A stretch of DNA of 64,000 nucleotides, from positions 62,001 to 126,000 of the forward strand of contig JAJCZS010000011.1 in assembly GCA_029262275.1 (NCBI GenBank), read 5' to 3'. Positions 26,256 to 35,284 of the stretch are shown piece after piece. Every line of letters begins with the position of its first letter. Position 1 is the stretch's first letter. Below the pieces are notes generated by a model. That model was not told the DNA's origin, searched no databases, and saw only the letters and a program-made list of their open reading frames with translations. The position numbers were made by a program, and so were the translations under genes. This DNA comes from Deltaproteobacteria bacterium. GTDB taxonomy: Bacteria; Desulfobacterota_D; UBA1144; Nemesobacterales; UBA2774.

Positions 26256-27050
26256 TTAATCTGGCTGTTTTATAAGCTTAATTATAGCAAAAACACCACC
26301 CTGAGAATCTTTTAGGTAAGAAAATCTACCTACCTCGGGTATATCTGTAGGTGGAACTACTACTTCACCACCAAGCGATTTCGCCTCTTCGACACTCTTG
26401 TCACAGTCATCAACAGCAAAATACACTGACCAGACTGATGGCATATCTCCCATGTCTGAAGTAATTGCCATCATACCAGCGGCTGGCCTATCTGCGTTCA
26501 TAAATGCCGTATAAATCATTCCATCACCCATATCCATCTCATCTGCTTCCCATCCAAAAAGTTCGGTGTAGAATTCTTTTGCCTTGTCAGTGTCTTTAGT
26601 TGCAATCTCATTCCAGACAAGTGCTCCATGTTCATTAACTACTCTTGCACCTATATGTTTTCCTGCCTGCCATATAGAAAACACTGCCCCTGTTGGGTCC
26701 ATTATCACCGCCATGCGCCCTGCATCAAAAACATCCATAGGCTCAACTATTATATTTGCTCCCAAAGTTTCTGCCTTCTTCACTACTTCATCCACATTAG
26801 CAACGGACACATAATTAGCCCAATGAGTTGGAATCCCCTGCTCTGCCTGTTCAGGCCACATTTGGTAAAGCCCACCGGCTTCTCTACCACCAATCGAGGC
26901 CATGGAATAAACATTGTCATCCGCTATTGGCACATCTGTTATATCCCAGCCAAAAAGTTTTGAATAGAAATCTTTTGCTTTTCCTAAATCCGATGCTACC
27001 AATTCAGGCCAGCAGAAAGTCCCTGGTTTATATTCTGTCATTTCACTCAT
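26256..27050 (-). CDS. VOC family protein with two glyoxalase-like domains
   Basis: 264 residues made of two VOC (glyoxalase/bleomycin-resistance) repeats. Each begins with an ELVASDLGKAKDFYSKLFGW or EIATKDTDKAKEFYTELFGW type segment. Each ends with a metal-ligand-like stretch, ITDPTGAVFSIWQ (as IMDPTGAVFSIWQ) in one and LKDSQGGVFAIIK in the other. Proteins of this layout (27-kDa antigen CFP30B-like) are of unknown substrate. ATG 27050 is inside a short ATGGAATGA overlap. Confidence 0.9.
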   Translation of the reverse strand: MSEMTEYKPGTFCWPELVASDLGKAKDFYSKLFGWDITDVPIADDNVYSMASIGGREAGGLYQMWPEQAEQGIPTHWANYVSVANVDEVVKKAETLGANIIVEPMDVFDAGRMAVIMDPTGAVFSIWQAGKHIGARVVNEHGALVWNEIATKDTDKAKEFYTELFGWEADEMDMGDGMIYTAFMNADRPAAGMMAITSDMGDMPSVWSVYFAVDDCDKSVEEAKSLGGEVVVPPTDIPEVGRFSYLKDSQGGVFAIIKLIKQPD

Positions 27051-27168
27051 TCCATATTCTCCCCTACAAACAGTTTTAATTAGAGATAAGTACCAATATT
27101 ATCACAAAAAAGTTAAGATATGATGAAATAAAGAAAATTTCAATCATAACAGTAGAAAGGAGATAAAA

Positions 27169-27582
27169 ATGGCTGAAAGATGGTTTATCATAATATTGCT
27201 TGCGATTGTATGCTTTTCATTCGGAAGTTTCTTTGGAAAATTGGCTTCCCTAAAAGACATCCCATATAGGGTCTATTTTTTTGAAGCGGTGGGAACTCTC
27301 ACAGTTTTCACAACATTCACCATTTATTACAGAAACACTATCTTTACCAATTTTACCATCAATTACCCGGCTATTTTAATGGGGCTTTGCTGGGGAGTAG
27401 GAACTGTGCTTTTTATAATCGCCCTTAAATATGCAAAGCTATCAATAGTAGCTCCACTATCAGCGGCGTATCCAGCTCTTACAGTAGTACTTGCTCTATT
27501 ATTTTTGGGAGAAAAATTAGATATGAAAGAAATGGCTGGTATCGGGTTTGCTATAGTATCAGTAGCACTATTGGCAAAATAA
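27169..27582 (+). CDS. Half-size EamA-family membrane transporter
   Basis: 137 residues with about four to five membrane helices. The LSIVAPLSAAYPALTVVLALLFLGEK segment and the ending GIGFAIVSVALLAK are EamA/DMT signatures. Full EamA transporters carry two such units; this has one, so it probably acts as a dimer, like small multidrug-type exporters. Substrate unknown. A gaaaggag lies before the ATG. Confidence 0.85.
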   Translation: MAERWFIIILLAIVCFSFGSFFGKLASLKDIPYRVYFFEAVGTLTVFTTFTIYYRNTIFTNFTINYPAILMGLCWGVGTVLFIIALKYAKLSIVAPLSAAYPALTVVLALLFLGEKLDMKEMAGIGFAIVSVALLAK

Positions 27583-27621
27583 AGCAGCAAAGGCTGTGCG
27601 GTATAATTAAATCCTTAATAT

Positions 27622-28308
27622 CTAGAAGATATCGGGCTTGTTGGTAACGATACCACTCACGCCCTTTTCTCTTAAACTTTGAGCTTTCAAGGTTTCATCA
27701 ACTGTCCACGTAAATGTATAGAGTCTGTTTCGTCTTGCATATTCAACTAGAGATTTTGTTACAAACCATCTAAACGGGGCTACAAAATCAGCGCCGCAAC
27801 CCTGTGCAAGCCCAACGGGGTTTAAAGAGGCAAATAATATCAAGCCTGTTTTAACTTTTGGCTCCAATTCTTTTATCATTTTTAATCTTTTAGGCTTAAA
27901 AGAAACGATAAATACGTCATCTAGGAGATCACCCTTATTTAGAAGCGAGACCACTTTATCCTCAACCCCATCTTGCTTTAATTCCAAGACAAACTTTGCT
28001 CTACCCTTTGCAAGCTCAATTACTTCTTCAACAGTAGGGATTTGCTCTCCCTGACCAGCATCGAGCTCTCTTAACTCGCTTAGTGTTTTTAGGGAAACTG
28101 AGCCCGTACCGTTTGTAGTTCTGTCTACAGTTTCATCATGAAAAACTACTAAGTGACCATCTAGAGATTGTCTTACATCAAACTCTATCATGTCAGATTT
28201 TAGCTCAATTGCCCTCTCAAAAGACCTAAGCGTATTCTCGGGCTCATAGGCACTTGCTCCCCGGTGAGCTATTTTGATAAATGAATTTTCAAGTTCTTGG
28301 ATTTTCAA
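27622..28308 (-). CDS. Glycerophosphodiester phosphodiesterase
   Basis: 228 residues, start TTG. Hydrolyses glycerophosphodiesters to glycerol-3-phosphate and alcohol. The catalytic His-Arg pair is in IAHRGASAYEPENTL. The metal Glu and Asp are in MIEFDVRQSLDGHLVVFHDETVDRTTNG. The TIM-barrel end ITWTVDE-like FTWTVDETLKAQSLREKGVSGIVTNKPD matches UgpQ/GlpQ types. No signal peptide, so probably cytosolic. Only 12 bp downstream of cofE, likely co-transcribed. Confidence 0.93.
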   Translation of the reverse strand: MKIQELENSFIKIAHRGASAYEPENTLRSFERAIELKSDMIEFDVRQSLDGHLVVFHDETVDRTTNGTGSVSLKTLSELRELDAGQGEQIPTVEEVIELAKGRAKFVLELKQDGVEDKVVSLLNKGDLLDDVFIVSFKPKRLKMIKELEPKVKTGLILFASLNPVGLAQGCGADFVAPFRWFVTKSLVEYARRNRLYTFTWTVDETLKAQSLREKGVSGIVTNKPDIF

Positions 28309-28320
28309 TGTGATTTACTC

Positions 28321-29091
28321 TTAGCGGAAAAGATCATCCTCAGGATTTCTTATAAGCTCTTTTGCCCCATTTCCTCCAGTTTCATATTCATAACCCCTTA
28401 CAATCACCACTGGAACCGAGTCAGCTTTCTCCATAAGAAGACCTGCGGCTGACGCTATCTCATCGGCTACGGCCATAACGGTGGCGTTTAATTCAAAACC
28501 CTTTGAATCGCTCTCGCCCCTATAGTCTTTAAGCGCTTTTATTCCTGAACACCCTATAGCAATATCCACTAATCCATCCCGCCAGGGCCTACCCACTGTA
28601 TCAGTAATAATAATAGCTACATCTATTCCGAGTCTGTCTTTGAACCCTTGGGCTAATTTATCCGCCGACTCGTCCGAATCAATGGGAAGAAGGGTTACCA
28701 TATCACCACCTGAAACATTTGAAGCGTCTACTCCTGCGTTAGCAGAAATCACTCCCCCCCTTGTTTCTACAATCAGTCTCCCTTTCTCAGGCTTTCTTTG
28801 GTCCATCTTAATAATCTTAGTGGTTTCACTCAGTATTACTTCAATTAACCTTGGGTCTTTGCTCACTTCTTTTGACAAAGTATGTGCATATGGGGAAGGT
28901 TGAACTTTATTTAGATCAACAATCCTATTTTCTGCTTTAGATATTATTTTTTGGGCACATACTAGAATATCGGCCTCTTCAAGAGTAAGGCTATTTTGTG
29001 ATAAGGCATTTTGAATGGCCTCAACAAGATTATCGTTGGGCTTTATCTCAGGAATACCTCTTACTGGAATTAATGAAATAGATTGAGCCAT
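28321..29091 (-). CDS. cofE: Coenzyme F420-0:L-glutamate ligase
   Basis: 256 residues. Adds gamma-linked glutamates to F420-0. The order of motifs SLIPVRGIPEI, ADILVCAQKIISKAENRIVDL, ISANAGVDASNVSGG, ITDTVGRPWRDGLVDIAIG and the C-terminal VVIVRGYEYE matches CofE. F420 is mostly archaeal or actinobacterial, with scattered Gram-negative occurrences. None of cofC, cofD, fbiC or an obvious F420-dependent oxidoreductase is in the window. Followed at 12 bp by the GDPD gene. Confidence 0.92.
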   Translation of the reverse strand: MAQSISLIPVRGIPEIKPNDNLVEAIQNALSQNSLTLEEADILVCAQKIISKAENRIVDLNKVQPSPYAHTLSKEVSKDPRLIEVILSETTKIIKMDQRKPEKGRLIVETRGGVISANAGVDASNVSGGDMVTLLPIDSDESADKLAQGFKDRLGIDVAIIITDTVGRPWRDGLVDIAIGCSGIKALKDYRGESDSKGFELNATVMAVADEIASAAGLLMEKADSVPVVIVRGYEYETGGNGAKELIRNPEDDLFR

Positions 29092-29244
29092 AATATTCTT
29101 CGCACCTTCTTATTTCAGACTTCGCAATGATAATAGTCTACTATTGGGCTATTTCAAGAAGGTTTCCTTATTAATTAATCTGAGAAATTAAATTCCATCT
29201 ATATTTATAAGTCTTTTTAGACTATTCTTTGTAATAGGAATAAA

Positions 29245-29673
29245 TTGCACGTGAAAGCCACCAAACTAATAGATACTATTGAAAAACTTGTAAAATTAGC
29301 TGATAAGGAATTCTATTACAACGATCATAATCTACAGCTCAGATTTGCATCTCAAGATTCAACCTACGTAATTGGCACAAAGGAAAATGGAACAATTTAT
29401 CTGTCAGTCTATTTTGGTATGGAGATGGATTTTAAGTTTTACCTACAAAGAGATGGCACTGTGCTCATGGACGAGGGAAGCTCAGCTGATTTAATGGAAT
29501 ATTACGGTCCTGAGTATGTAATCACACTTATTGATAATGCTGGTGAGGCCTTGCTCATATTCGGCACTGGAGCAATTGAAGCTGGAAACTATGAGTTTAA
29601 GACCATGGAGCAGGTGATACAAGAATTTAGACAAATCAGAAACCCTGTAAAAAAAGAACCCGACAAACATTAA
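29245..29673 (+). CDS. Hypothetical cytosolic protein
   Basis: 142 residues, no signal or membrane segment, acidic in the middle. Start TTG 29245 follows a taggaa by about 5 bp; GTG 29251 is an alternative. Alternating strands (YVIGTKENGTIYLSVYFGM, FKFYLQRDGTVLMDEG) suggest a beta-rich fold. No family recognised and no operon partner. Confidence 0.6.
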   Translation: MHVKATKLIDTIEKLVKLADKEFYYNDHNLQLRFASQDSTYVIGTKENGTIYLSVYFGMEMDFKFYLQRDGTVLMDEGSSADLMEYYGPEYVITLIDNAGEALLIFGTGAIEAGNYEFKTMEQVIQEFRQIRNPVKKEPDKH

Positions 29674-29708
29674 TCAGCATGTAACTTTCAGACTATATCA
29701 TAGCCCTT

Positions 29709-30263
29709 CTACTTCCACTTAATATTGCAACCTATACTAGGTATTTGATCCTCTCCAATCTGCTCCCCGTTTAGCATCTTATCAAGTGCTTCTCTTATAT
29801 GCTCTCCCGTAACAGGCTTGTCGTTGCCCGGTCTGGAGTGATCCATTTGCCCTCTGTAAACACAGAGCAAGGAGTCATCAAAAATATAGAAATCAGGTGT
29901 ACACGCCGCATCATATGCACGAGCCACTTCCTGCGTCTCGTCAAAAAGATATGGAAAGGGATAATGTAGGCGCTCTGCATCCTCTTTCATTTTGTCTGGA
30001 TGATCGGCAGGGTAATTCTCTACGTCATTTGAGTTAATAGCTATAAAAGAAACCCCTTTAGGAATGTAGTCGGCAGCTAATTCTACTAGTCCTACTTGCA
30101 CATGCTTTACATATGGGCAGTGGTTGCAGATAAACATTATCACTGTAGCTTTATCAGACTTTAAATCGTTTAGATGATAGTGTCTTTCATTAACTGCGCA
30201 CCATAGCTCAAATTCCGGTGCTGCGGTTCCCAAAGGAAGCATTGTTGAAGGTGTTAAAGCCAT
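29709..30263 (-). CDS. Thioredoxin-like/peroxiredoxin-family protein (AhpC/TSA-like)
   Basis: 184 residues, thioredoxin fold. The redox pair C46-x2-C49 lies in ICNHCPYVKHVQ, a known motif of a thioredoxin family of unknown partner (YneN/Prx-like). FIAINSNDVENYPADHPDKM and FDETQEVARAYDAACTPDFYIF are typical. No signal peptide. Separated by 31 bp from the CDGSH gene on the same strand, and both are redox related. Confidence 0.88.
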   Translation of the reverse strand: MALTPSTMLPLGTAAPEFELWCAVNERHYHLNDLKSDKATVIMFICNHCPYVKHVQVGLVELAADYIPKGVSFIAINSNDVENYPADHPDKMKEDAERLHYPFPYLFDETQEVARAYDAACTPDFYIFDDSLLCVYRGQMDHSRPGNDKPVTGEHIREALDKMLNGEQIGEDQIPSIGCNIKWK

Positions 30264-30294
30264 TATTGATTCTCCTAATGTTTATTTATAAGTG

Positions 30295-30705
30295 TTACTC
30301 ATCTGAAAAATCTATCTTCTTATGCGATCCATCACAAAAGGGCTTATTCTCAGATGCTCCGCATCTACAGAGATAGTAAGGATCATCACCCGAAAGACTC
30401 ATCTCGTCATTGATGTTAAGTTCTATATCTCCCGATACTTCATAAGGACCGTTCAGATATACTTTGATTGCTCTTTTGCCCTCATTAATTTTTTGATCAG
30501 TTTCTTGTTTTTCAATTTTGCTCGAAAACCCGATCTTCTTATGAGCACCGTCGCAAAAAGGCTTATTCTCGGATGCTCCGCATCTGCAAAGAGCCATTCT
30601 ACTCTTAATCTCCAGTTCTTCTCCGTTAGCATCGGTCAATGATTCAAGATCTTCAATACCAAGCGGTCCATCGTCAAATACGTTGATACAGCACTTATTG
30701 CCCAT
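30295..30705 (-). CDS. Tandem CDGSH iron-sulfur protein
   Basis: About 136 residues with two near-identical CDGSH units, each of the form CRCGASENKPFCDGxHKKI, giving the C-x-C...C-x3-H ligands for a [2Fe-2S] cluster. Between them is a short mixed region. I placed the start at ATG 30705, because the ggagg of the longer frame overlaps its own ATG and is 5 bp before the inner one. Redox or Fe-S storage role, partner unknown. Part of a two-gene unit with the thioredoxin-like gene. Confidence 0.88.
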   Translation of the reverse strand: MGNKCCINVFDDGPLGIEDLESLTDANGEELEIKSRMALCRCGASENKPFCDGAHKKIGFSSKIEKQETDQKINEGKRAIKVYLNGPYEVSGDIELNINDEMSLSGDDPYYLCRCGASENKPFCDGSHKKIDFSDE

Positions 30706-30848
30706 AACAACCTCCATTTAAGCTTTTAAATTAGCAGTGTTAATTCTACACAGCCTCTCTTAGTTTTAAAAATATGTTGGGAAATTTATTTAAAGAGTTT
30801 AAACTCTTCTACAAGTTCTAACTTTTTCTTTGGGAGGGAAAATGCACC

Positions 30849-31919
30849 ATGAGCAATGATAACTTAAACGAGGCAAAATCAGAGCAGTTCGCAGAAAGAC
30901 TGATGACAATACTAAACCATGGAGCCATTAATTTAATGATCTCCATTGGCCATAGGACAGGGTTATTTGATGTAATGAAAGATTTACAACCCTCAACAAG
31001 CGAAGAGATCGCAAGCGCAGCAAATCTAAACGAGCGCTACGTAAGAGAATGGCTTGGGGCTATGGTAACTGGAGAGATTGTTGATTACGATTTGGAGAAC
31101 AAAACTTATTCCCTGCCCAAAGAGCATGCACTCTGGCTTACGCGAACAGCCGTTCCTAACAACATAGCAGTTACAACTCAGTGGATATCGGTATTGGGCT
31201 CAGTTGAGGATAAGATTGTGGATTGTTTTAAAAATGGAGGTGGAGTACCTTATGAAGCCTTTGAGCGCTTCCATGAGGTAATGTCAGAGGAAAGCCATCA
31301 GACTGTAATCGTTCCTCTCCTAGATCAGACACTTCCTTTAATACCAGGGATAAAAGAAAGATTAGAGGAAGGTATCGAGGTTCTCGACGTGGGTTGCGGG
31401 AGCGGGTTTGCACTTGTACATATGGCCAAGGAATTCCCGAACAGTCAATTTACAGGTTACGACATTTCCAAAGAAGCTGTCAGCAGAGGAAATGCACACG
31501 CGGCTCAGCACGGACTATCAAACGTGAATTTGATAGCTAAGGATGTTGCCCAAATAGATGATGTTCAAAAATACGATTTTATAACAACATTCGATGCTGT
31601 ACATGATCAGGCCGATCCAGATAAAGTGCTCCGAAATATAAACACCGCACTTAAAGATGACGGGGTTTACTTAATGCAGGATATTGCTGGATCAAGCCAT
31701 GTACATAACAACATGGATCATCCTTTGGCACCACTTTTATACACAACCTCGTGCATGCACTGTATGACTGTATCGCTCTCTCAGAAGGGAATAGGCTTAG
31801 GCGCCATGTGGGGAAAAGAGCTTGCCACTGACATGCTTAAAGATGCAGGATTTACTCAAGTAGAGATTAAAGAGCTCGAGCATGACCCAATCAATTATTA
31901 TTATATTGTGAGGAAATAA
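30849..31919 (+). CDS. Class I SAM-dependent methyltransferase with N-terminal winged helix
   Basis: 356 residues. The N-terminal part (about 1-90) is a winged-helix dimerisation domain (TSEEIASAANLNERYVREWLGAMV). The SAM-binding motif I is LDVGCGSGFALVHMA, followed by GYDISKEAV and a DFITTFDAVHD motif. Similar to the Rv2258c/coenzyme Q-type methyltransferase group. Substrate unknown. gggaggga lies upstream of the start. Convergent with metG. Confidence 0.87.
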   Translation: MSNDNLNEAKSEQFAERLMTILNHGAINLMISIGHRTGLFDVMKDLQPSTSEEIASAANLNERYVREWLGAMVTGEIVDYDLENKTYSLPKEHALWLTRTAVPNNIAVTTQWISVLGSVEDKIVDCFKNGGGVPYEAFERFHEVMSEESHQTVIVPLLDQTLPLIPGIKERLEEGIEVLDVGCGSGFALVHMAKEFPNSQFTGYDISKEAVSRGNAHAAQHGLSNVNLIAKDVAQIDDVQKYDFITTFDAVHDQADPDKVLRNINTALKDDGVYLMQDIAGSSHVHNNMDHPLAPLLYTTSCMHCMTVSLSQKGIGLGAMWGKELATDMLKDAGFTQVEIKELEHDPINYYYIVRK

Positions 31920-31936
31920 GAGGGGAGTAGAATTAT

Positions 31937-33475
31937 CTACTTATCATCAAAACGTGGGAACAGGCTCTCACCTTTATCCACTGTCTGACCTGCTTTTATA
32001 AGCCCCCACTTTTTAGCATCTATGAGATGTTGGGAGTCTAATGAGTCTGGAGATCCTAATCTGATCCACACTTTCTCGGCAGACTCGGGCATAAAAGGAT
32101 AAATTAATATAGTCACAACTCCAATTGCTTGAGCTATCGTCCAGAGAACAGTGGACAGCCTCTCATCATTCTTTTCCTTTGCAAGAGTCCAAGGGGCTGA
32201 TTCATCTACGTATTTATTAATATCTGCTATGAAGTCCCAGAGCGAAACCAGTGCCTTATGAAAGGCAACCTCGTTCATCTCTTTCTCAAAAATCTCAACA
32301 GCTGACAACGCTTTATCTCTCACAGCTTCATCTTCAGAAGTGAGATTTCCGGGCTCAGGAACTTTGGCATCAAAATATTTCTCAATCATCCCAAGAGTAC
32401 GGCTGACCAGGTTTCCAAGACCATTAGCAAGCTCGCCATTTACCCTTGCCACTATTGCACTCTTCGAGAAATCCCCGTCCTGTCCAAATGGAATCTCTCG
32501 CAGCAAAAAATATCTAAACACATCTGCTCCAAATTCATCAACCACCTGATAAGGGTCAACAACGTTCCCCACTGATTTAGACATCTTCTCCCCTTCTACA
32601 GTCCACCATCCATGAGCAAAAACTGTTTTAGGAAGAGGAATCCCGGCAGACATCAAAAACGCCGGCCAATAGACTGCATGAAATCTCAGGATGTCTTTTC
32701 CAACCAGATGTACATCTGCAGGCCAATTCTGCTCAAACATCCCCTCATCTGAAGGGAACCCTACGCCTGTTATATAGTTTGTCAGAGCATCAAACCAGAC
32801 ATAGATAACATGCTCTGGGTTGCCGGGGACAGGTATACCCCAAGTAAAAGTTGTACGGCTTATGCTGAGATCTCTAAGACCCCCTTCAACAAACCGAGCC
32901 ACTTCATTTAATCTATAACTAGGCTGAACAAATTCAGGATGCTCCTTATAGTATTTAAGTAAAGGCTCCTGGTATTTTGAGAGTTTGAAGAAATAACTTT
33001 CTTCTTTTACTTTTTCAATTACTGGTCTTTTCTCCTCTGGCAAACTCTGAATCTCTTCAAGTTGTGTCTCAGTTATAAATGCTTCTTCCCTGACATCATA
33101 CCAACCCTCATATTCGCTCAGATATATATCTCCAGACTCTTGTACTCTTTTGAATATTTCCTCCACAGAGATTCTATGTCTCTGCTCAGTAGTCCTTATA
33201 AAATCATCATTAGTAATATTTAATGCGTCTGAGAGATTCTGGAATCTTTTCACAACCCTGTTGGCAAGCTCAATCGGTTTCTCACCGTTTGCCTCTGCAG
33301 TTCTTTCAATTTTTTGCCCGTGCTCGTCCGTTCCTGTAAGAAAAAAGACTTTATTACCCTTTAATCTGTTAAAGCGGGCAATTACATCAGCTGCTATAGT
33401 AGTGTAGGCGTGTCCTATATGGGGCACATCATTTACATAATATATAGGGGTTGTCACATAAAAAGATTTAGACAT
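31937..33475 (-). CDS. metG: Methionyl-tRNA synthetase
   Basis: 512 residues. HIGH motif PHIGHAYTTIAADVIARF and KMSKS motif GEKMSKSVGN are present. Class I core, with the anticodon-binding helical domain after. The zinc-ribbon cysteines of the long MetG form are absent in the inserted domain, so it is the short type without C-terminal beta-tetramer domain. Gene order with holB and tmk upstream on the same strand, a common bacterial arrangement. Confidence 0.96.
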   Translation of the reverse strand: MSKSFYVTTPIYYVNDVPHIGHAYTTIAADVIARFNRLKGNKVFFLTGTDEHGQKIERTAEANGEKPIELANRVVKRFQNLSDALNITNDDFIRTTEQRHRISVEEIFKRVQESGDIYLSEYEGWYDVREEAFITETQLEEIQSLPEEKRPVIEKVKEESYFFKLSKYQEPLLKYYKEHPEFVQPSYRLNEVARFVEGGLRDLSISRTTFTWGIPVPGNPEHVIYVWFDALTNYITGVGFPSDEGMFEQNWPADVHLVGKDILRFHAVYWPAFLMSAGIPLPKTVFAHGWWTVEGEKMSKSVGNVVDPYQVVDEFGADVFRYFLLREIPFGQDGDFSKSAIVARVNGELANGLGNLVSRTLGMIEKYFDAKVPEPGNLTSEDEAVRDKALSAVEIFEKEMNEVAFHKALVSLWDFIADINKYVDESAPWTLAKEKNDERLSTVLWTIAQAIGVVTILIYPFMPESAEKVWIRLGSPDSLDSQHLIDAKKWGLIKAGQTVDKGESLFPRFDDK

Positions 33476-33538
33476 TAAAATTTATCTCCGTAATATTTCT
33501 TCAGTTTAGAATTAATCTAAAAGACGTTAGATAATACC

Positions 33539-34555
33539 CTAACTTGCTAGTCTTATAAAAAGATTTTCAAATGAAAGCTGCTTATTAGCGTTTAGATTAT
33601 ATATATCGTTCCGTGTTCTCTCTAAAGCGCCCATTTTATCTGTAATGTTGTCCAGATCCCACATCTGTGCTATTTGCATAGTGGGTTCAATTAAATCTAT
33701 ATTCGTAATACCCTTTCTATCCGAGTCAGTTTTAATCAAAAGCAGATCTCTTAACCACAGAGATATAAATTCAAATACGAGGGTCATTTTTTCCATATCT
33801 TCTGGGGTCGAACCAATCGGCATATATTCTGCCAGTCCAATCACCCTCATGGCGGATTTGGGCTTGAGATTAATTAGATATTCTATGAGCTCGCGTCTCC
33901 ATTCTATAACTTCTGCGTCCATCATAAGTGCCTTTCCCAAGCTGCCATTTGAAAGCTTAGAGCATATAAGAGCTTGCTCCGAGGTTAGATCCTCTCTTTT
34001 CTTAAGCTCCTCAAAAATCAGGTCTTCAGCAAGCGAGTTGAATTTGACCATCTGACACCTAGAGCGTATTGTCGGCAGTAAGGTATCGGGAGCTGAGGTA
34101 ATTAGAATTATTATGGAATTTGGAGGCGGCTCCTCAAGTGTTTTCAAGAAAGCATTCTGGGCGCCGCTACTCATCCTATGAGCTTCATCAACAATTACTA
34201 CTTTGAATTTCCCTTCAAAAGACTTCAAAAAAAGCCTCTGCTCAACGCCCTCTCTAATCTGTTCAACTTTTATGCTTTTTACGCCTTCATACTGAACATA
34301 AATCACATCAGGATGAACGCCCTTATCTATTTTGTTACATGATCCACAATCACATTTTTCACTTTTAAGAGTATCTAGATCTATAGATTTCTCTGATTGA
34401 CAATTAATTAGTTTTGCAAATTCAAGCGCTATCAGCTTCTTACCTATACCATCAGGGCCTGAGAACAGATAAGAGTGAGAGACCACATTATCACGTGCTG
34501 CACGCAGTAAGATGTTCTTTTGAAAATCGTGTCCTATTATTTTATTGTTAAACAT
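33539..34555 (-). CDS. holB: DNA polymerase III delta' subunit
   Basis: 338 residues, AAA+ clamp-loader subunit. Walker A-like GPDGIGKK near residues 34-41, a zinc-binding CDCGSCNK near residue 70, VDEAHRMSSGAQNAFLKTLEEPP, and RSRCQMVKF. Length is normal. It starts 5 bp after tmk and is followed by metG. Confidence 0.92.
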   Translation of the reverse strand: MFNNKIIGHDFQKNILLRAARDNVVSHSYLFSGPDGIGKKLIALEFAKLINCQSEKSIDLDTLKSEKCDCGSCNKIDKGVHPDVIYVQYEGVKSIKVEQIREGVEQRLFLKSFEGKFKVVIVDEAHRMSSGAQNAFLKTLEEPPPNSIIILITSAPDTLLPTIRSRCQMVKFNSLAEDLIFEELKKREDLTSEQALICSKLSNGSLGKALMMDAEVIEWRRELIEYLINLKPKSAMRVIGLAEYMPIGSTPEDMEKMTLVFEFISLWLRDLLLIKTDSDRKGITNIDLIEPTMQIAQMWDLDNITDKMGALERTRNDIYNLNANKQLSFENLFIRLAS

Positions 34556-34559
34556 ATTT

Positions 34560-35177
34560 TCAATTTGAAGAAATTAACTCTGACACTACGCTTCTTATTT
34601 CAGAATGAATCTCTAAAATATCTCTATCAGCATTTATTTTCTTGATTCGATCGGGCTCTCTCTTAGCGAGAAGCATATACCCTTGTCTTATCATTTCATG
34701 AAATTCCAAAGGCTCCTCATCCATTTTAGTTATTTCCTCTCTGCTTTGTAGCCTCGTAAGACCAGTTTTTACAGGGAGGTTTAATAAAAATGTAATGTCA
34801 GGAAGGAGATCAAGTGTAGAGGCTTGTGCTATCTTATTAACCAGCCTTTTATCTAGCTTTCTGCCGTGACCCTGATACACCACCGTGGAGTCGTAATATC
34901 TATCACAGATAACAATCTCACCAGCTTCTAGTTTTGGTCTAATAAAATCTCTGACATGCTGCGCTCTGTCTGCACAAAAAAGACATAGTTCTGCAAAAGC
35001 ATCAAGCTCAAGATCTCTATTATCCAATATGACCTTTCTTATAAGCTCTCCCAGTTGTCCCCATCCGGGCTCCCTGGTTAGAGTGACCTTGTGTCCGAGT
35101 TGAGATATAAACTCAGCCAAAAGCTTTGCCTGAGTGCTTTTTCCACTTCCTTCAACGCCTTCAAATGTTATAAACAT
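34560..35177 (-). CDS. tmk: Thymidylate kinase
   Basis: 205 residues. P-loop EGVEGSGKST (residues 5-14), LTREPGWGQLGELIRK, DRYYDSTVVYQGHGR. Phosphorylates dTMP to dTDP. Forms a tight unit with holB downstream, 4 bp apart. Confidence 0.95.
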   Translation of the reverse strand: MFITFEGVEGSGKSTQAKLLAEFISQLGHKVTLTREPGWGQLGELIRKVILDNRDLELDAFAELCLFCADRAQHVRDFIRPKLEAGEIVICDRYYDSTVVYQGHGRKLDKRLVNKIAQASTLDLLPDITFLLNLPVKTGLTRLQSREEITKMDEEPLEFHEMIRQGYMLLAKREPDRIKKINADRDILEIHSEIRSVVSELISSN

Positions 35178-35284
35178 ATATGGACTTACCTTTGGAAAAT
35201 ATGAACTAAGTTATGTAGTGGTAATTTAGCTTAAAATCATAAGAGAATCCAACCATGCTGCAACTCTGTAGATACAAACCGGGA

